Assembly: GCA_037951105.1 (NCBI GenBank)
Contig: JBAMJV010008254.1
Span: 1-64,000, forward strand
DNA: 64,000 bases
Reading direction: 5' to 3'
From: Echinarachnius parma
Lineage: Eukaryota > Echinodermata > Echinoidea > Clypeasteroida > Echinarachniidae
In this document: one piece after another, positions 1-11,890 of the stretch
How the letters are laid out: each line of letters starts with the position of its first letter
Position numbering within the stretch: the first letter of the stretch is position 1
Position numbers and translations under genes: made by a program
Notes under the pieces: model-generated
Database searches by the model: none
Told to the model about the DNA's origin: nothing
What the model saw: only the letters and a program-made list of their open reading frames with translations

Positions 1-417
1 ACATTTTGCCGGGGACAATAAATTATACATACTAATTCTAAATTATGCCATAAACAACATGTCTAAAATTGTAAACCTAAATCAATACTTGTTATTCTTT
101 TACAGCTCGATTATAACAACAACGTTGACAGTGTAGCAATATTATTGCAGCATCACCTTCGCGCCAAAAGAAGATAAACCTGTCGGATTCACTCGCTCCA
201 CACTCAAAGCTGCACTACACAGTTTCCTCCCAGTGCGACACATGTCACGCATGTCACACACTTTGCAGAGGGCAGAATAGGACTCGGAAGGAAGAGCAAT
301 GAAGATGTAGTTTACTTATAGCATGTCACGTGATAGGGGGGCAACCGCACAAGGGCAGCCGTGCCGTGACGATGCACAATTTCGCTCTATATATAAGGAG
401 AGAAGAAAATAAAAACA
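1..417. other. Non-coding flank, no gene seen
   Basis: No conserved frame or RNA gene is visible. A TATA-like stretch (TATATAAGG) lies at about 388-398 just before the direct repeat, but there is no initiator or downstream frame to support a promoter. Confidence 0.4.
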
Positions 418-521
418 TCATTGACATTTTTAAAATAAACATTCGGAGATGTTAATGTGACAGGTGTTTCATTGACATTTTAAAAATAAACAGTCGAAGT
501 TTTTTAATGTGACAGGCGATT
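418..521. repeat. Two-copy direct repeat, 51-bp period
   Basis: Two adjacent copies start at 418 and 469. Each runs from TCATTGACATTTT through AATAAACA to TTAATGTGACAGG. They differ at several positions, so the duplication is not recent. Confidence 0.75.
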
Positions 522-632
522 TACTTGTTCGTTTGTTTGACTTTTAGTTGATGCGATCGGTCAATCGACGGGTGTTTCAAGACATTGGACAATGCATTCG
601 ATGATACACTTGTAAGCATATAATCAGTCCAT

Positions 633-791
633 GCAAACGGAGTTGTATAATCGATTGTAAAGTTGCCATCAATTGCAAGTTAGATCATGTGACTAAAATG
701 CTCAATTATGATTGGTACAAATGTGCATATTTTCTGACTTGCACTAAATTCCAACTTCACAATCGATTGTAATATTTCTGCAACGGGGCCC
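633..791. mobile_element. Short TIR element (GTTGCAGAAAGAG family), copy 1
   Basis: About 159 bp. The right end reads ACAATCGATTGTAAT then TTTCTGCAACGGGG. The left end, GGAGTTGTATAATCGATTG, is a degenerate inverted match to it. The interior (AATTGCAAGT, GATTGGTACAAATGTGCA, TCTGACTTGC) matches the element interior at 59,709-59,842. It has no coding capacity and is a non-autonomous MITE-like element. The superfamily is unassigned because no clear target duplication was found. Confidence 0.65.
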
Positions 792-1742
792 ATGAATTCT
801 AGTAGTGTGATATAACCGAAAGTAGGAATTCAAAAATAATGATGTCTAATTCATCATAGTTATACTATTCAAACGTAGGAACAGAATTGTAATAGCTAGT
901 GACACTTTACCCTCATTCTTAGGTATCCTTTTTATCCAATTCAAATTTCCTTCAAAACTCTATACTATAGAGTCTACAAATTCTACACGACGCTATCTGC
1001 CCGACACGATGTTTTACATGTTGTAATTTTTGTCCCAATCATATATTGCATGAATTGTGATGATAAAATATGTCTGCCTTACTTTGTTATCAAAGTTATA
1101 AAGTAAAAGACGGTTACTTATTGGTTATCTCAGAACATTTTTCCTAGTACTATAATCCCGGATTTTTCTGAACCCAAATTTGCAAATATCATATCAAGAT
1201 CATCTCTAAAAGTTCTTTACGAGATTATCTGTCCCACACGCTCGTCTTTTACATGACATGTAGTTACATGTATAAGCGGGAGTGATGACCCAGATATGTA
1301 TAAATAGTATCGCTCAATTTCTTGTTTCTTTTATCTATCGGGAATCAAAAATTAGCTCGCAGGCATCGTGGACTTTTGTTGCGGTGTGATCACCTGTTAC
1401 ATTTCCTGGCCCTAAAACCCCTCCCGGCTAATTCAGGTGCTCTACGATCACGATGATTCAAAATACTTACTTGTCTGACCTTTAATAGTCTTAACATTTA
1501 AATACCCATCGGCTGTCTGAGCTTGGTGTCAGCGAATTTCAAAATAGACCTTCCCCAAAATGAACATGTCATGAAGAAGTGTAATACAGTAGCACGCACG
1601 CGTCTGTTCATCACCGTGTTACCCGGATGCGATGGCCTGCACGGTAGCCAATCATCGTAAGGTTCGACCAGGGACGTATATATAGGCGAACGGCCCCACG
1701 AACACCCCCTTCCATAGGCGTACAAACTGGAGGAGGCGGCAG
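792..1742. other. Non-coding, no gene seen
   Basis: A/T-rich sequence with no long frame, no recognisable domain and no RNA gene. I see no structured repeat here. Confidence 0.4.
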
Positions 1743-2036
1743 TGGCTACACCCCCCCCCCCCCCCCCCCCCATTCCATCAAGACTTTTGAAAACGGCGAG
1801 ATTCGGGCAAAAAACACCTCAAATTTGGACAAAACGACAGATAAGTTGTGCGGACCCTTTTATCGCTTCTCAAGACAGTGAGAAGAGAAAGATACTTTGG
1901 GGGCAACATGCCCAAGCCTCACTTTTTGCACATGTCAACACAGTTACAAGATCCTTTTAAAGCTTTGAATAAAAGATATACGTGATAATTATTGCTCTGG
2001 CCACCCCTCCCCCCCCCCCCCCCCCCCCATGCCCCT
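1743..2036. repeat. Dispersed repeat bounded by two C-tracts
   Basis: It begins TGGCTACA followed by 21 C (1751-1771) and ends with a second run of about 20 C (2009-2028). The part after the first run (TTTTGAAAACGGCGAGATT, then CACCTCAAATT) matches a segment after the C-tract at 30,414-30,432 (TTTTGAAAATGGCCACGTT, CACCTCAGATT). The two loci therefore look like members of one dispersed family. The short frames crossing it read through the homopolymers and are not genes. Confidence 0.55.
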
Positions 2037-3596
2037 CCCCGATTAGTCCCCGCCTCCTACACACAACGCTCAGAATGCTCGGCACCTTTTTGATGCCAAC
2101 CTATAATTCTGGTAAACCCTGCCCTTTCTAACTATCTTTTCGGCGTCGTTTGGGGCGCGTGTTACCATGGTAATTGGCAGGTGACAAAATACGTATTTCA
2201 ACCGTCTGAGTATATTATATAGTAAGTCTTTAAAAAAAAAGGTCAATTAATTGTGTACTATTAAGTATTAGTATGGAAGTTCATCTGTATTGGTATTTAA
2301 TACGAATTAGCATCATCATATACGTCACGAAGGTAAAGTCGAGTCACAATGCTGGCGAAGGCTGTATCTGAAAATTATTTATGATTTAATTGAAAGTTTT
2401 CCGGAATGTTTTTCGATTGCAGTCAATCAATGGGCAGTATAGCTGATAGAAATCTGACATCAATGTTAACTTCCATCACTCGGAAAACATTCTTATAAAC
2501 GAAAACGTCACACATCCATTATAATTATCTTACGATGATATTTTGTATAATTAGTTTGACGTCTCAAAGATCACTTTTGGAAGAAAGAAAAATCTTATAA
2601 CGTAATCACTTTAAGGACCAACCCCACCTGACAAACACACGAGGGTAGAGGATTGAGTAGCCGTGCCAAACGTAGAATGCCCGTAATATAATTAAGGGTG
2701 CACCACCCCACCCTCTCTCACCCCCCCCCCCTTGCACCCACGGCTAGACATGATAGATACCTGCCAATCCAATGTCACGAATGAACCGAAGGGATTACGT
2801 GCGCGCGCGGTGTGGTGGTTTTCTAAATCTATTCTCGGCAAATTAATATATACTACAGACGATCGAGACAGAAAAGTGACATCTACGGCATGTGTTACAT
2901 ACGGAGACAGAGTTGATCCTTTCACCTGCACCAAGCCCATACAGGTTAATTATGATTTATTTACGTGTATAAATCTAAGAATTATAAACCACTATTTAGG
3001 ACTCTCCTAGAAAAATACCAACAGTCTTTTTCAGGACTATTTTTGGATTTATACAATCAGGTTTAATCCATCCAGTACGTCCACTAAACTTGCGCGTTGT
3101 GCACATGTTGTGTGAGTATTATTTAGAACTCAATCAATGTAGTGTCTGACATATTTTGGTAATGGGCGGTTTAAATACAAGTATCATAATTTTGTTTACG
3201 CTATTTCTGATACTGCATTAGCTTTATACCACAAGACGTCATCTGCTATGCTATATTGAGGATTTAGCTTTAGAGAAATCAGGTGTCATTTGATACTCGC
3301 GTAAGTACTCCCACCTTTTGACAAAATGTACATTATGAAAGAGGTGATGAAGGGGATAATGGTCATAATATGAATAGGAGACAGCACTTAACATGTAACT
3401 CCGAAATATATAATAATTTATATATATTATACACTTTTTTTTAGCACGAGCGACCTGGGATTCGCATCCACGACCTTCCGATATTGAGGCCTATTTCTAA
3501 ACCACTGGCGCCACTTTTAGTAGACATTGAGGTATTGTAAATGGAAGATTGAAATTAGGAAAGTCCATACGTGCCTAACCAGCCGCATTATTAATT
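2037..3596. other. Non-coding, no gene seen
   Basis: Mostly A/T-rich. It includes a C-tract at about 2720-2731 and a near-palindromic TA-rich patch near 3408-3434 (ATATATAATAATTTATAT). Short frames at 2692-3010 overlap on opposite strands and lack domain features. Confidence 0.4.
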
Positions 3597-4050
3597 AATT
3601 TGTTTGTTAGTTTGTTTGTTAGTTTGTTAGTATGTTAGTTTGTTTGTTAGTTTGTTAGTTTGTTAGTTTGTTTGTTAGTTTGTATGTATGTTTGTGTGTT
3701 TGTTTGTTTGTTAGTTTGTTAGTTAGTTTGTTAGTTTGTGTGTTTGTTTGTTTGTTTGTTTGATGTGTCTGTGTTTGTGTGTTTGTTTGTTTGTTTGTTT
3801 GATGTGTCTGTGTTTGTGTGTTTGTTTGTTTGTTTGATGTGTCTGTGTTTGTGTGTTTGTTTGTTTGTTAGTTTGTATGTATGTTGTTTGTGTGTTTGTT
3901 TGTTAGTGTGTGTGTTTGTTTGTTTGTTTGATGTGTCTGTGTTTGTGTGTTTGTTTGTTTGTTTGTTTGATGTGTCTGTGTTTGTGTGTTTGTTTGTTTG
4001 TTTGTTTGATGTGTCTGTGTTTGTGTGTGTGCTTGATTATTCAACTTGTC
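3597..4050 (+). repeat. TTTG simple repeat with higher-order structure
   Basis: About 450 bp of (TTTG)n, first interrupted by TTAG. From about 3762 a higher-order unit recurs, made of GATGTGTCTGTGTTTGTG followed by (TTTG)n. Five such units are visible. The predicted Cys/Val/Phe-rich frame across it only translates the repeat. Confidence 0.9.
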
Positions 4051-4854
4051 TGTTGAACGACAAAGGGGAAAACTGTATGTGTGTTGTTCGTTTTTGTTTT
4101 TGAGTAATTGTATAATTTATACAATGCTTGTAATTATGACAGTGTTTGTGTTTATTTGTGATCATGCAAATCTTGAAATCATAAACAAAGTTCTTGACAA
4201 GTTAGTAGATATATACTAAGTTTCATAAGGTCTATTGATGTGCCAAAAAATATCGTGAATAGCATTATATATCATTCAACAATTGTCATACTTATAGGTA
4301 TGTTATGGATATGAAATAAAACACAGTCGAATGCAGTTCTTACATAATTATATACATATAATTGTATAGATGGTAAAAATAAAACAAATACAATAAATGT
4401 GCGTTATGCAGAGTGTAAAATGGCATGAAAATCTCATTTGATTCTAAATTATTCTCTCAAGCTTCTGCATAGGGCGCGCCCAGTTAGTCAGTTTACACAA
4501 ACCGCGCGGTCACAATGATTCATTTATTTAATTCGTTGTATTTATTTATTTAATGTATCTTAATATACTACATGAATCGTGCCATATAGGCCGGGGTAAT
4601 AATAACCGTCTTAATTGCGATTAATTTATCGAACAAGGGATCTAAATCTAAGGCGTCTTTCTCTCAGCACGTACCAACACAACAGGCTAACTGGGGGCTC
4701 ACTTTTTGACGTTGCTGCATTCTTTGCTCGACAGATTCCATTAGAGAATGTTGGCAGTCTACTGACCTACATTGATTTTAAAGATCATCGAGTGTGTTGA
4801 TGCTATACACCGCGGGTTGCCAAATTGCGAACGCCTTGCGCACGGTGCATAATA
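4051..4854. other. Non-coding, no gene seen
   Basis: A/T-rich. The short plus-strand frame at 4615-4800 has no recognisable domain and I do not call it. Confidence 0.4.
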
Positions 4855-5080
4855 GCCCGGTCACATATCAACGGATTGCGCAAACGTATGTCAAACGGAG
4901 AGCTATACATTTTCCATCCGTTCTATGCGTTTCTTGTCCGTTCCTTGTCCGGTGATGTACGTTGTTCTATGTTTTGTACATGAAGCAATGGAGACGACTT
5001 TCATCACCGGATAATTTAATTTCGCAAATTGTCTATTCGTTGGGCATACGTTTCCGCTATCCTTTGATATCTGACCGGGC
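4855..5080. mobile_element. TIR element, about 36-bp ends
   Basis: 226 bp bounded by inverted repeats. The left end is GCCCGGTCACATATCAACGG continuing to GCGCAAACGTATG. The right end is CATACGTTTCCGC through GATATCTGACCGGGC. The arms match over about 36 bp with a few mismatches. The interior is non-coding, as in a MITE. Target duplication and superfamily could not be assigned. Confidence 0.75.
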
Positions 5081-7112
5081 CATTATGAACGCATACTACA
5101 TCACTGTGCCCTCTATATCCCAAAGCATGGACATGTTTAAGTACCCCCTATTAAAACTGAAAACAAACAAACGATTCAACAATTTCTTAGACGCGAATCA
5201 AAATGTGATTTTTTTATTTTTTTATTTTCGTTTGTATAATTATGAATAAGTCGTCATTATATCAATTAATGATTGTCTTCACGTAATATTTGCAAATGAT
5301 GGATGTGTCTAAACGAATGGTGATGGGTCATAATGACATTCTAATCATTAGAATGCTTGTTCGTCCTTGTCATGCTTGTGTTGTGCATGTCTTATATCAA
5401 CTAAGTAGGAGCCGGATTTGTATGCAAAATATAATTTTCCTTCATGTATTCACAATCAATGTTTGTAAAGAGCAATAATTGTTAGGTATTGTACAAGGTA
5501 AGGCGATTGCGAATACCTAGGCCTGCTTAAATTTCCACATCATCACGTTTCTGAATATATATGTTACGAGTTCTGGAAATCTCTTTATCTCGTCTAGCCT
5601 CCGTTATTTCCTCTTATAGTAAAGTCAACCAAAATATTAAATAGTGGAACTCCCTTTCCCGGTTAAAGAGAAGACAACATAAACAAAAAAATTAAAAAAA
5701 TAATAGTGAAACTTGGAAAGAAAAACACACAATCTTGTGGATCGTTTTTATTTCCTCTATATATATATATAAGAATTTTGAAAAATCCTGCAATGTAATG
5801 TAGGTTGGTCTCTGGATATCCCGTCTCGACAGTATATGTGTTTTCCGTTTAAGAAAAAACAGAGCTAGAAGGGACTCACGTGGAACATTTCCAGCAACCC
5901 CGTGGCAAGTTAAAGGTAAAGGTAAACGGATCGGAAAACAGGTAAAAACCGCGTGGCGTAGCAAGTATAAACATACACTACGGGGGCGGGGAGAGGAGGG
6001 GGGGGGGGGGGGCGGAGAAGTCGATTGAGACAGAGATGAGCGCCAAGTCACTTTTTGTACTTCGGGGATAAGCATGTTTAACATTTTGGAGTCATATGAT
6101 ATAGAAATCAAATATATATAGCTATGGATAAGTATTTCAAAAATGGAAAAATAATTATTATCTATAAAAAAAAAAAAGGGCATCACATAATTGGTACTGT
6201 TTAATCCTCGTTCGATATATTAATCGTAATTAAAATGTGTAATGTAAAAAAAAGACGTACAGTATATTCCAACATACAACATAATAGATGAAATGTGTTT
6301 TTGTTTTTTATCACGGGGCGGGGGGTGGGGGGGGGGGGGGTAGATCGTGTCGCGAGGAGAACGAACTCTCCGAATGGGAGGGACATCGCCCCATATTTTG
6401 TCCCCAAGCTTCGCCATGCACTGGTGAGAAAAAAAAACACACACACCATTGGAAATCAAATGATATCCTCAAGTTCCTGTATAATTTGTTTATCCCATTC
6501 GAAATAAGAAAAAAAATCAATTCATACCAAACTAGTTTAGTTGTAGTATTCGGGGATTTGGGGGATTTATTTCTCCCGCAAAGGGGAGCAAATGTGTCAC
6601 GCAATCGGAAGAGAATATTTATCTAGAGAGCGTACTAGTGATGAAAGGATGGCAGGAAGAGATAGTTTGAAGATACATATGGGAGAAGGTGGAGAGAATG
6701 ATATCAAGAGTTTATAGTTCCAAAAGGCGCTAAATCCACTTTCCATAAACAATTGAGTTAACAATCTCAGTACATTATAATGAGGTACATATAGCTATCT
6801 ACAAAATACAAATTCGAGGACAAAGTATATATACAATACAAATACAAAATATGGAACGTTCCGTTACCATATTCCCATATAGGCATGTGAAGAAACTTGA
6901 TTTCTCGACCGTTGAAAAAGTGGATTAAGCGCCTTTAAGAAGTAAGCTCTTCATATATGATAGAAAAGAGGAAATCGTGGAGGTGACAGGGGATTTGAAA
7001 GAAGATAGTTTAGGATAAACATGCAGAGAGAGAAAGGGGAGATTCCCCATTTCTCTCTCAGAATCTCTCACTGAGATGGTGGTAGTGTGGGGTAGTCGTA
7101 CGGGCGTAGACA
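5081..7112. other. Non-coding with G/C homopolymers
   Basis: No defensible gene. There are G-runs at 5998-6012 and 6327-6340, a (TA)n patch near 5760-5771 and an A-run near 6166-6177. Overlapping short frames on both strands at 6201-6626 only reflect the low-complexity tract. Confidence 0.45.
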
Positions 7113-7210
7113 TGTCATTGATACCCATTCAACTGGGGGGGGGGGGGGGGGGGGGGGTGATCTATTCATTCACCCCCCCCCCCCCCGCCCCTGATGAATA
7201 GGTATTACGT
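7113..7210. mobile_element. Hairpin element with G- and C-tracts, copy 1
   Basis: Terminal inverted repeats are TCATTGATACCCATTC (from 7115) and GATGAATAGGTATTACG (to about 7209). Inside are a G-run of about 23 and a C-run of about 15 separated by TGATCTATTCATTCA. A second copy at 37,471-37,558 has the same ends and core but lacks the long G-run. The sequence just to the right (ACGTAA then CTACGCC) is also shared by both loci. Short, non-coding, MITE-like. Confidence 0.75.
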
Positions 7211-7446
7211 AAGTCGCTACGCCAGTGGGTAGTCGTGAGGGGTACGCAACATTAATTATAAATTGGGGTCACACTCTATATGTAGTTTTTTATTTTGTAA
7301 AGGATCTTCCGCTTATACTTACTTTTGTTTTTATCATTGTTATTGTTTGTATTAAATTATAGGGTCACGTGCCCCCATGCCCCAGGCGCTACGCCACTGT
7401 TGGATTGGGGGAGGGTCCAGTCCATTGAACTTGGATCTTACCATTA

Positions 7447-7636
7447 CACATTCAAGTTTTCATACGTATAACTTTTAGCTAGAAATATGATTACTAAACT
7501 TTCAACATCTGAGGTAAAAACCAATCATAGTAATCAAGTTTTCACATTGAAGTTTTCATACGTATAACTTTTAGCTAGAAATATGATTACTAAACTTTCA
7601 GCATCTGAGGTAAAAAAAACAATCATAGTAATCGAC
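7447..7636. repeat. Tandem duplication, 96-bp period
   Basis: Two nearly identical copies begin at 7447 and 7543 (CACATT, A/GAGTTTTCATACG, TTTAGCTAGAAATATG, CATCTGAGGTAAAA). They differ by a few substitutions and an A-run length change. Confidence 0.85.
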
Positions 7637-8509
7637 ACACAACAATAAAGAAAATAAACGGATGACAAACATTGAAATACAAAATTATAATGTGAAGAAC
7701 TTTACATTTTACATATTTTTACCTGCCTATAGTGCTGTAACGAATGGAGGGAAACTGGCGGTGAGGGGGCAGGGGGTGGGGGCTCCATCCATAGGAGTAA
7801 GTCTTTCTCCTCACTTACCCAGAGGACAAAATAGATACAAGATAGATAGCGGCATTCTAATCTTCGCTAAAATCATCAGATCCTTGCTCAAATCGTTGTA
7901 AAGAGCACCGCAGTCTATCATCTTTGTTGTTTTTTCCTATGCGACGTGATAGTTGAATTCTACTGGGTATATCTTATCGGCTTTGCCAATCGTTTCGCGA
8001 GCCGCTCTGCGAATCGTGCCTGCACGTACGCCTAAAAAGGGAAATCCCCCGATTACGCGCTGCTTCCTCGATTGCCGTTGACGTGTCAGGTGATCCGTGT
8101 CACGTGTTCAGGTGTCACGTGGTCTAGGGGAGACGTCTCCTTTTGAGCATAGCACCATTCACACATTGGCGCTGTGCTGTGGCATATACATTGCCCGATA
8201 AATTGTTAACCAAGATGGTTCCCATGGTCACAAGATAACAAACGAGGGAGCAATCGATGCTAAAAATAATATTGACACTGACAGTATGATTATAGTTAAA
8301 AGTTACAGTTCTTCCCGTGCCAATTTGGCACATAAGGCGGCACCTATCTCCGATTCATTAGTCCTAGGCCACACGTTAAGTCGAAAGCTACAGAAGGGGG
8401 CCAGTCCTCTCGTAAATCCATGTGTTTAACTTTCCCTTCTCCATCTCCATTCTATAAATGCCAAGCCTGGCTAGAAGGCAGAAGGTACTATTTTAAAAGT
8501 CATGGTATG
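7637..8509. other. Non-coding, no gene seen
   Basis: No domain-bearing frame. A plus-strand frame at 7662-7901 and a minus-strand frame at 8124-8333 have no recognised family and no supporting context. Confidence 0.4.
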
Positions 8510-8582
8510 ACCTGGTCTGGGTTCGAACCCGGGACCTCCCGTGCATGAGGCTGACACTCTAACCGCTATGCCATCATGCTCG
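8510..8582 (-). pseudogene. tRNA-like sequence (tRNA pseudogene or SINE head)
   Basis: The minus strand has an A-box-like segment (GGCATAGCGGTTAGAGTG) and a perfect B-box core (GGTTCGAACC) at tRNA-like spacing, with an anticodon-loop-like CTCATGC between them. The acceptor ends do not pair (GCATGAT against GGTCATA), and the T-stem is mismatched. It is therefore not a functional tRNA. A tRNA-derived SINE fragment fits equally well. Confidence 0.6.
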
Positions 8583-9266
8583 GTGATGATTATAGAGTAG
8601 TTATATAATCATTTGCACTCTAAGAGGTATTATATAGGGGGCAACGATATAACCTTTACCCCTCCTTCTTCCACTGGCACTATAAATCATATTATGAAGA
8701 TAACGATACATAATTGTCAACATCACATAATACCTATATTTAATCATTCACACTTGCCCTTTACCTTCTTCGTTTTGTCTTCCGAAATAAAAGTTGAAAT
8801 CGCCTGCTCTCGTAATATCCGTTTACATATTTATTTTTTCCCTCTCATTTTTTTGCCCTTTCCCTCTCACCTCCAACTGCTCTTTAAATCACTTCAAAAC
8901 ATCCAGGACGCATTCCGCTTTAATGAGCATCCTCATCCGCATCATCTTCCTACTACTCATCATCATCGTCACCAACATCTTTATACCCTCATCAACAACA
9001 AGGGGCGCTAAATGAGACCCGACATGTCAACACAGCGCGTCTTGAGAGGGGCCATCCCCCGGTAAGTATGGGGGATGGAATAGTTGGAGGTAGCGAGATG
9101 ACAGTGACTGGAGGGTAACCTTCGTGCAAGACTTTTAGTTGTTTACTCAGCTTTGCTGAACTTCGCAAAGATAAGTCACTGTAGGGGGTGTTGCAATCTT
9201 AAATACGACCCATGCTTACCTATTGTATAGATACAGGCGATTTAATGATTGGAAGTCGTTATGTTT

Positions 9267-9366
9267 GTCATTATCATCATTCTCATCATCGTCATCATCA
9301 TCACCAGCATCAGCAGCAGAAGCATCGTCGTCATCGTCATCATCATCATCATCATCATTATCATCA
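9267..9366 (+). repeat. (CAT)n-rich trinucleotide repeat
   Basis: About 100 bp of imperfect CAT/TCA repeats with CAG and CGT variants. Confidence 0.9.
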
Positions 9367-9420
9367 TTCGTGTAGGAGGAACATATAATGTTCTTATAAC
9401 TAAACTATCATAAAATATAA

Positions 9421-9800
9421 TGGTGATGATGAATGGTAATGATTATAGTGTCATGATTCAGGTTGGTTTGCATGGTTGGATTCGTTAATCAATGACCTAA
9501 CATGCCGATTTTAATATTGTCTGAATTTACTTGATGAATGCGAATGGGAATCTCTCCTGGGGACAAGACTACGTCTAGTAGTTGAAAGTGATGATGAATG
9601 GTGATGAGAGTGTCATCATGTCTTGGGCTGTTAATCACTCACGATCGATTGTCTTCATTTAGTTGATACATTCAGTTTTCCAGAGCCTTCTTTCTATCCA
9701 CGTCTGTTATAAACAAACTGAATTAAATCTCCTGGTGAAAAGACTATACTACTAGTAGTTGAAGTGATGATGAATGGTGATGAGCGTGTCATCATGTCTA
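9421..9800 (+). repeat. Three-copy degenerate direct repeat
   Basis: The motif GTGATGATGAATGGT followed by TGTCAT recurs at about 9422, 9588 and 9764. The last two copies share about 70 bp, including CTCCTGG, AGACTA and TAGTAGTTGAA. It resembles a decayed tandem of about 170-180 bp. Confidence 0.65.
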
Positions 9801-10043
9801 AGGCGGATAAACACAGAGCATGGTATGGCATACTTGTCGCATTCCACCGACACAATAACTTCCGATTGCTTACTGTGTACCACCCCGGAGGAAGTTACGT
9901 CGGATTAAAGGCGGCTGTAATTTATCAGAAAAAATATCATAATAATGCACTGGGTATACATTAATTATGTATACAGACTGAGAGAAACATCAGGAATTTG
10001 TAAAGAAATGTTATTATTTACATAGAGGACGCCATAATAAACG

Positions 10044-10262
10044 TCGTCATCATCATGGTCATCATCATCATCATCATCGTCATCATCGTCATTATCATCA
10101 TCATCGTCATTATCATCATCATCATCATCATAGTCATCATCGTCATCATCATAATAATAATAACCGCCGTCATCATCATCATCACCATCATCATCATTAT
10201 CATCATCATCATCATAACTACCACCGTCATCATCATCATCTTCATCATCATCATCATCAGCA
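10044..10262 (+). repeat. Large (CAT)n array
   Basis: About 220 bp of CAT repeats with CGT and AAT variants. Apparent Asp-, Ile- or Met-rich frames on both strands are translations of the microsatellite. Confidence 0.95.
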
Positions 10263-10380
10263 GCATTCCTGCTTTTGTGCTGCACTGTCACTCATTAAAA
10301 TATTGCATGCGGAAACAGAACCACTAACTAACAAGCTCTGCTAGCAAAGACATGAACATAGCCGTCTTGAGAAATGATTA

Positions 10381-10600
10381 TGGTGATGATAAAGATTCGG
10401 TTGATGATGATGATGATTATAAATGTTAGAGGACGACGATGATCATAATGCTGATGCTCATGATGGTGATGATGATATTGTTGTTGTTGTTGTTGCTGTG
10501 GTTGGTGAAAAAGATGGTGATGAAGATGACGACGATGATGATGATGATATCGATGGTAATGATGTAGACGACGATAATGATGTAGACGACGATAATAATA

Positions 10601-10665
<65 letters not shown>

Positions 10666-10810
10666 AATGGTGATGCTTATGTCGTTGTTGTTTTTGTTGA
10701 TGATGACGAAAATGATGACAATGACGACGATGACGATGGCGATGATGCAGCTGCTGCTGATGTTGCTGCTAATGGTAACGGTCATGATCATGATGATGGA
10801 GTTCATAAAG
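10381..10810 (+). repeat. Large (ATG/GAT)n array
   Basis: About 430 bp of GAT/ATG repeats, purest at about 10,601-10,665, with GTT and GCT variants. It is the reverse complement in sense of the CAT array about 120 bp upstream, so the pair forms an imperfect inverted repeat. The poly-Asp frame here is not taken as a gene. Confidence 0.95.
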
Positions 10811-11890
10811 CAAAGACCCATACGTTGTCATCGTTCAATGTCAAAGGGAGAGATAACAATTCTATTCATGCAAACAGGAGATGGAGGTCAAAGGGTGAGA
10901 CAGAAGATGAGGTTAATGAATGGTCACGATAGTTGGAGACTTCCGATCAAGTGGCGTTTTCTCCCCGGGCCTGGTGAGGCACCACGCGCCAGATAATCAG
11001 TCCGGCGACTTCCCTAGTATCTATCATGCCGAAACATCGAAGTCTTCCCGATAGACCACAATACGTCCAGCAGTTTTTAGTGGTGTAGCTACGGGTGCAC
11101 GTGCTCCTAATGATTTGAAAGAAACAATAACAAACATTAAAGGGATCTGGAAACTTTGTTGACATGTGCAAAAAGTGGGGAATGGATGGTAACAGTGGTA
11201 ACTGCCAACTCACTGCACTTAGTTTGTACACAGTTTTAAGTATCCAATCGATGATTACACATCCAAACACTTTATTCATATAGATATCTTTATAACGAAG
11301 GAAAATTTCGGAAAACCGTAACATAACCTGCTCCATGTTTCTACTGGGAATACGATTACAATGAGATATGTGGGAACCGCTAGAGTTCTAGGTAAGTTTT
11401 GTCGATTTTTAAGGGGAACATTTGTGAAAAAATGAAGAAATACATAATGCAGGCATCAAATAAATTCGAGCGCCCCCAATCAGTCCGACCACACTACACT
11501 ACTGCCAACAGTTTATTCCATACAATCATGTCCATGACAATGTAGGCCTGTACCATAACTTCAAGTGGAGTTTGCAATGACAAAAACTGACTGCCACTCA
11601 CGTAGTATGTATGAGTCCAAATACCTCGAAAAAGCGATTCAAACTACTTTTTATAGAACTCCCGCTGTCATGTTTTTACTCGTCACGTCTCAGCCCCACA
11701 TGCATGGAATAATGTTATTATCAATTTCAAGTGCTCACCCAACCTCTCGAGTTATTCTTTAAAAATATGTCCATTACTCTGCGTGTACGTGATGATATCG
11801 CAGTCGTGTATAACCAGAGACGGTCCAGCTAGAGCTGAGATTTTCAAAAAGCCTTGCGTCTGAACTGAATGCATGTCATGAACAGTGATA
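10811..11890. other. Non-coding, no gene seen
   Basis: No domain-bearing frame. It includes the motif GGTGTAGCTACGGGTGC near 11,080-11,100, similar to the GGCTACGGGC ends of the dispersed C-tract repeats. A minus-strand frame at 10,947-11,336 has no recognised family. Confidence 0.4.

Noticed and set aside
3738..4103. 121-codon Cys/Val/Phe repeat protein
   Set aside because: Reading of the TTTG repeat; no flanking domain, signal or promoter.
8510..8582. Functional tRNA gene on the minus strand
   Set aside because: A- and B-boxes are present, but acceptor ends and T-stem do not pair properly.
10423..10932. 169-codon Asp-rich frame and similar Met/Ile frames
   Set aside because: Translations of the (ATG)n microsatellite in different phases; open on both strands for the same reason.
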